From positions 1-32,305 of the forward strand of contig DBTI01000174.1 in NCBI GenBank assembly GCA_002306975.1: 32,305 bases of DNA. Direction: 5' to 3'. The notes beneath the pieces are model-generated. The model ran no database searches. It saw only the letters and a list, made by a program, of their open reading frames with translations, and was not told the DNA's origin. Made by a program: the position numbers and the translations under genes. The DNA comes from Ruminococcaceae bacterium UBA1320. GTDB taxonomy: Bacteria > Bacillota > Clostridia > Oscillospirales > Ethanoligenentaceae. Below are positions 32,284 through 32,305 of the stretch, piece after piece. Each line of letters opens with the position of its first letter. Positions within the stretch are counted from its first letter, which is position 1.

Positions 32284-32305
32284 TCCGTTTCTATTTGAAA
32301 TTGCA

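Noticed and set aside
1..32305. CRISPR arrays, rRNA genes, prophage or integrase genes
   Set aside because: None seen: no regularly spaced direct repeats, no rRNA-like sequence and no phage or recombinase motifs among the coding frames.

Overview
The window is chromosomal DNA from a strictly anaerobic, spore-forming member of the Firmicutes, most likely class Clostridia. The evidence is a class III fructose-1,6-bisphosphatase, an [FeFe]-hydrogenase maturase (HydE), a sporulation protein of the YtaF type, strong AGGAGG ribosome binding sites, TTG/GTG starts and near-perfect TTGACA-17-TATAAT promoters. I cannot name the genus. There is no prophage, CRISPR array or intact transposon. Most genes are housekeeping, transport or signalling genes in short operons.

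Layout. 1-2.3 kb (-): OmpR-type response regulator and histidine kinase. 2.4-4.5 kb (-): class III FBPase with a consensus promoter. 4.8-5.7 kb (+): YitT-family membrane protein. 5.9-11.1 kb (+): second two-component pair followed by a MacB/SalXY-type ABC transporter. 11.5-13.4 kb (+): TetR regulator (TTG start) with a membrane-anchored nitroreductase-like protein. 13.4-13.6 kb (-): a 58-residue orphan. 13.8-16.4 kb (+): overlapping operon of a DUF4430 surface protein, an EcfT-like protein and HydE. 16.6-18.7 kb (+): AT-rich pair, a secreted G1 (glutamic) peptidase homologue and a polytopic membrane protein of unknown function. 18.8-20.7 kb (-): asparagine synthetase. 20.9-24.5 kb (-): PRC/MgtE_N/CBS protein, NRAMP-related transporter and aldose 1-epimerase. 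25.1-25.8 kb (-): YtaF. 26.0-28.6 kb (+): Ca2+-type P-type ATPase. 28.7 kb: tRNA-Gly(GCC), followed by a decayed IS200-like fragment. 29.1-30.3 kb: MutY. 30.5 kb: a small DUF6199-like membrane protein. 30.9-32.2 kb (-): polysaccharide flippase.

The most interesting signal lies between and at the ends of genes. A short dispersed element recurs about ten times: a 4-5 bp stem closed on a TGC triloop, followed by a conserved core close to AGCAATTCGCGAA. The stem sequence differs between copies but stays complementary (CCAGT/ACTGG, TCACC/GGTGA, CCACC/GGTGG, CTCC/GGAG, CCCC/GGGG), which looks like conservation of structure. Most copies sit at the 3' end of a gene in the sense direction: touching the stops of the ABC permease and asnB, and inside the last codons of hydE and the flippase, where they encode the C-terminal tail. 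Two inverted copies bound a 188-bp palindromic, MITE-like unit at 4563-4750. Several other long imperfect inverted repeats (5731-5836, 7824-7905, 7922-7970, 11214-11360) occupy the remaining intergenic spaces.

Functional links: the PRC/MgtE_N/CBS protein and NRAMP-related transporter look like a split Mg2+ sensor/transport pair; the second two-component system probably controls its ABC transporter; HydE appears without HydF, HydG or a hydrogenase and is translationally coupled to an ECF-type membrane component.
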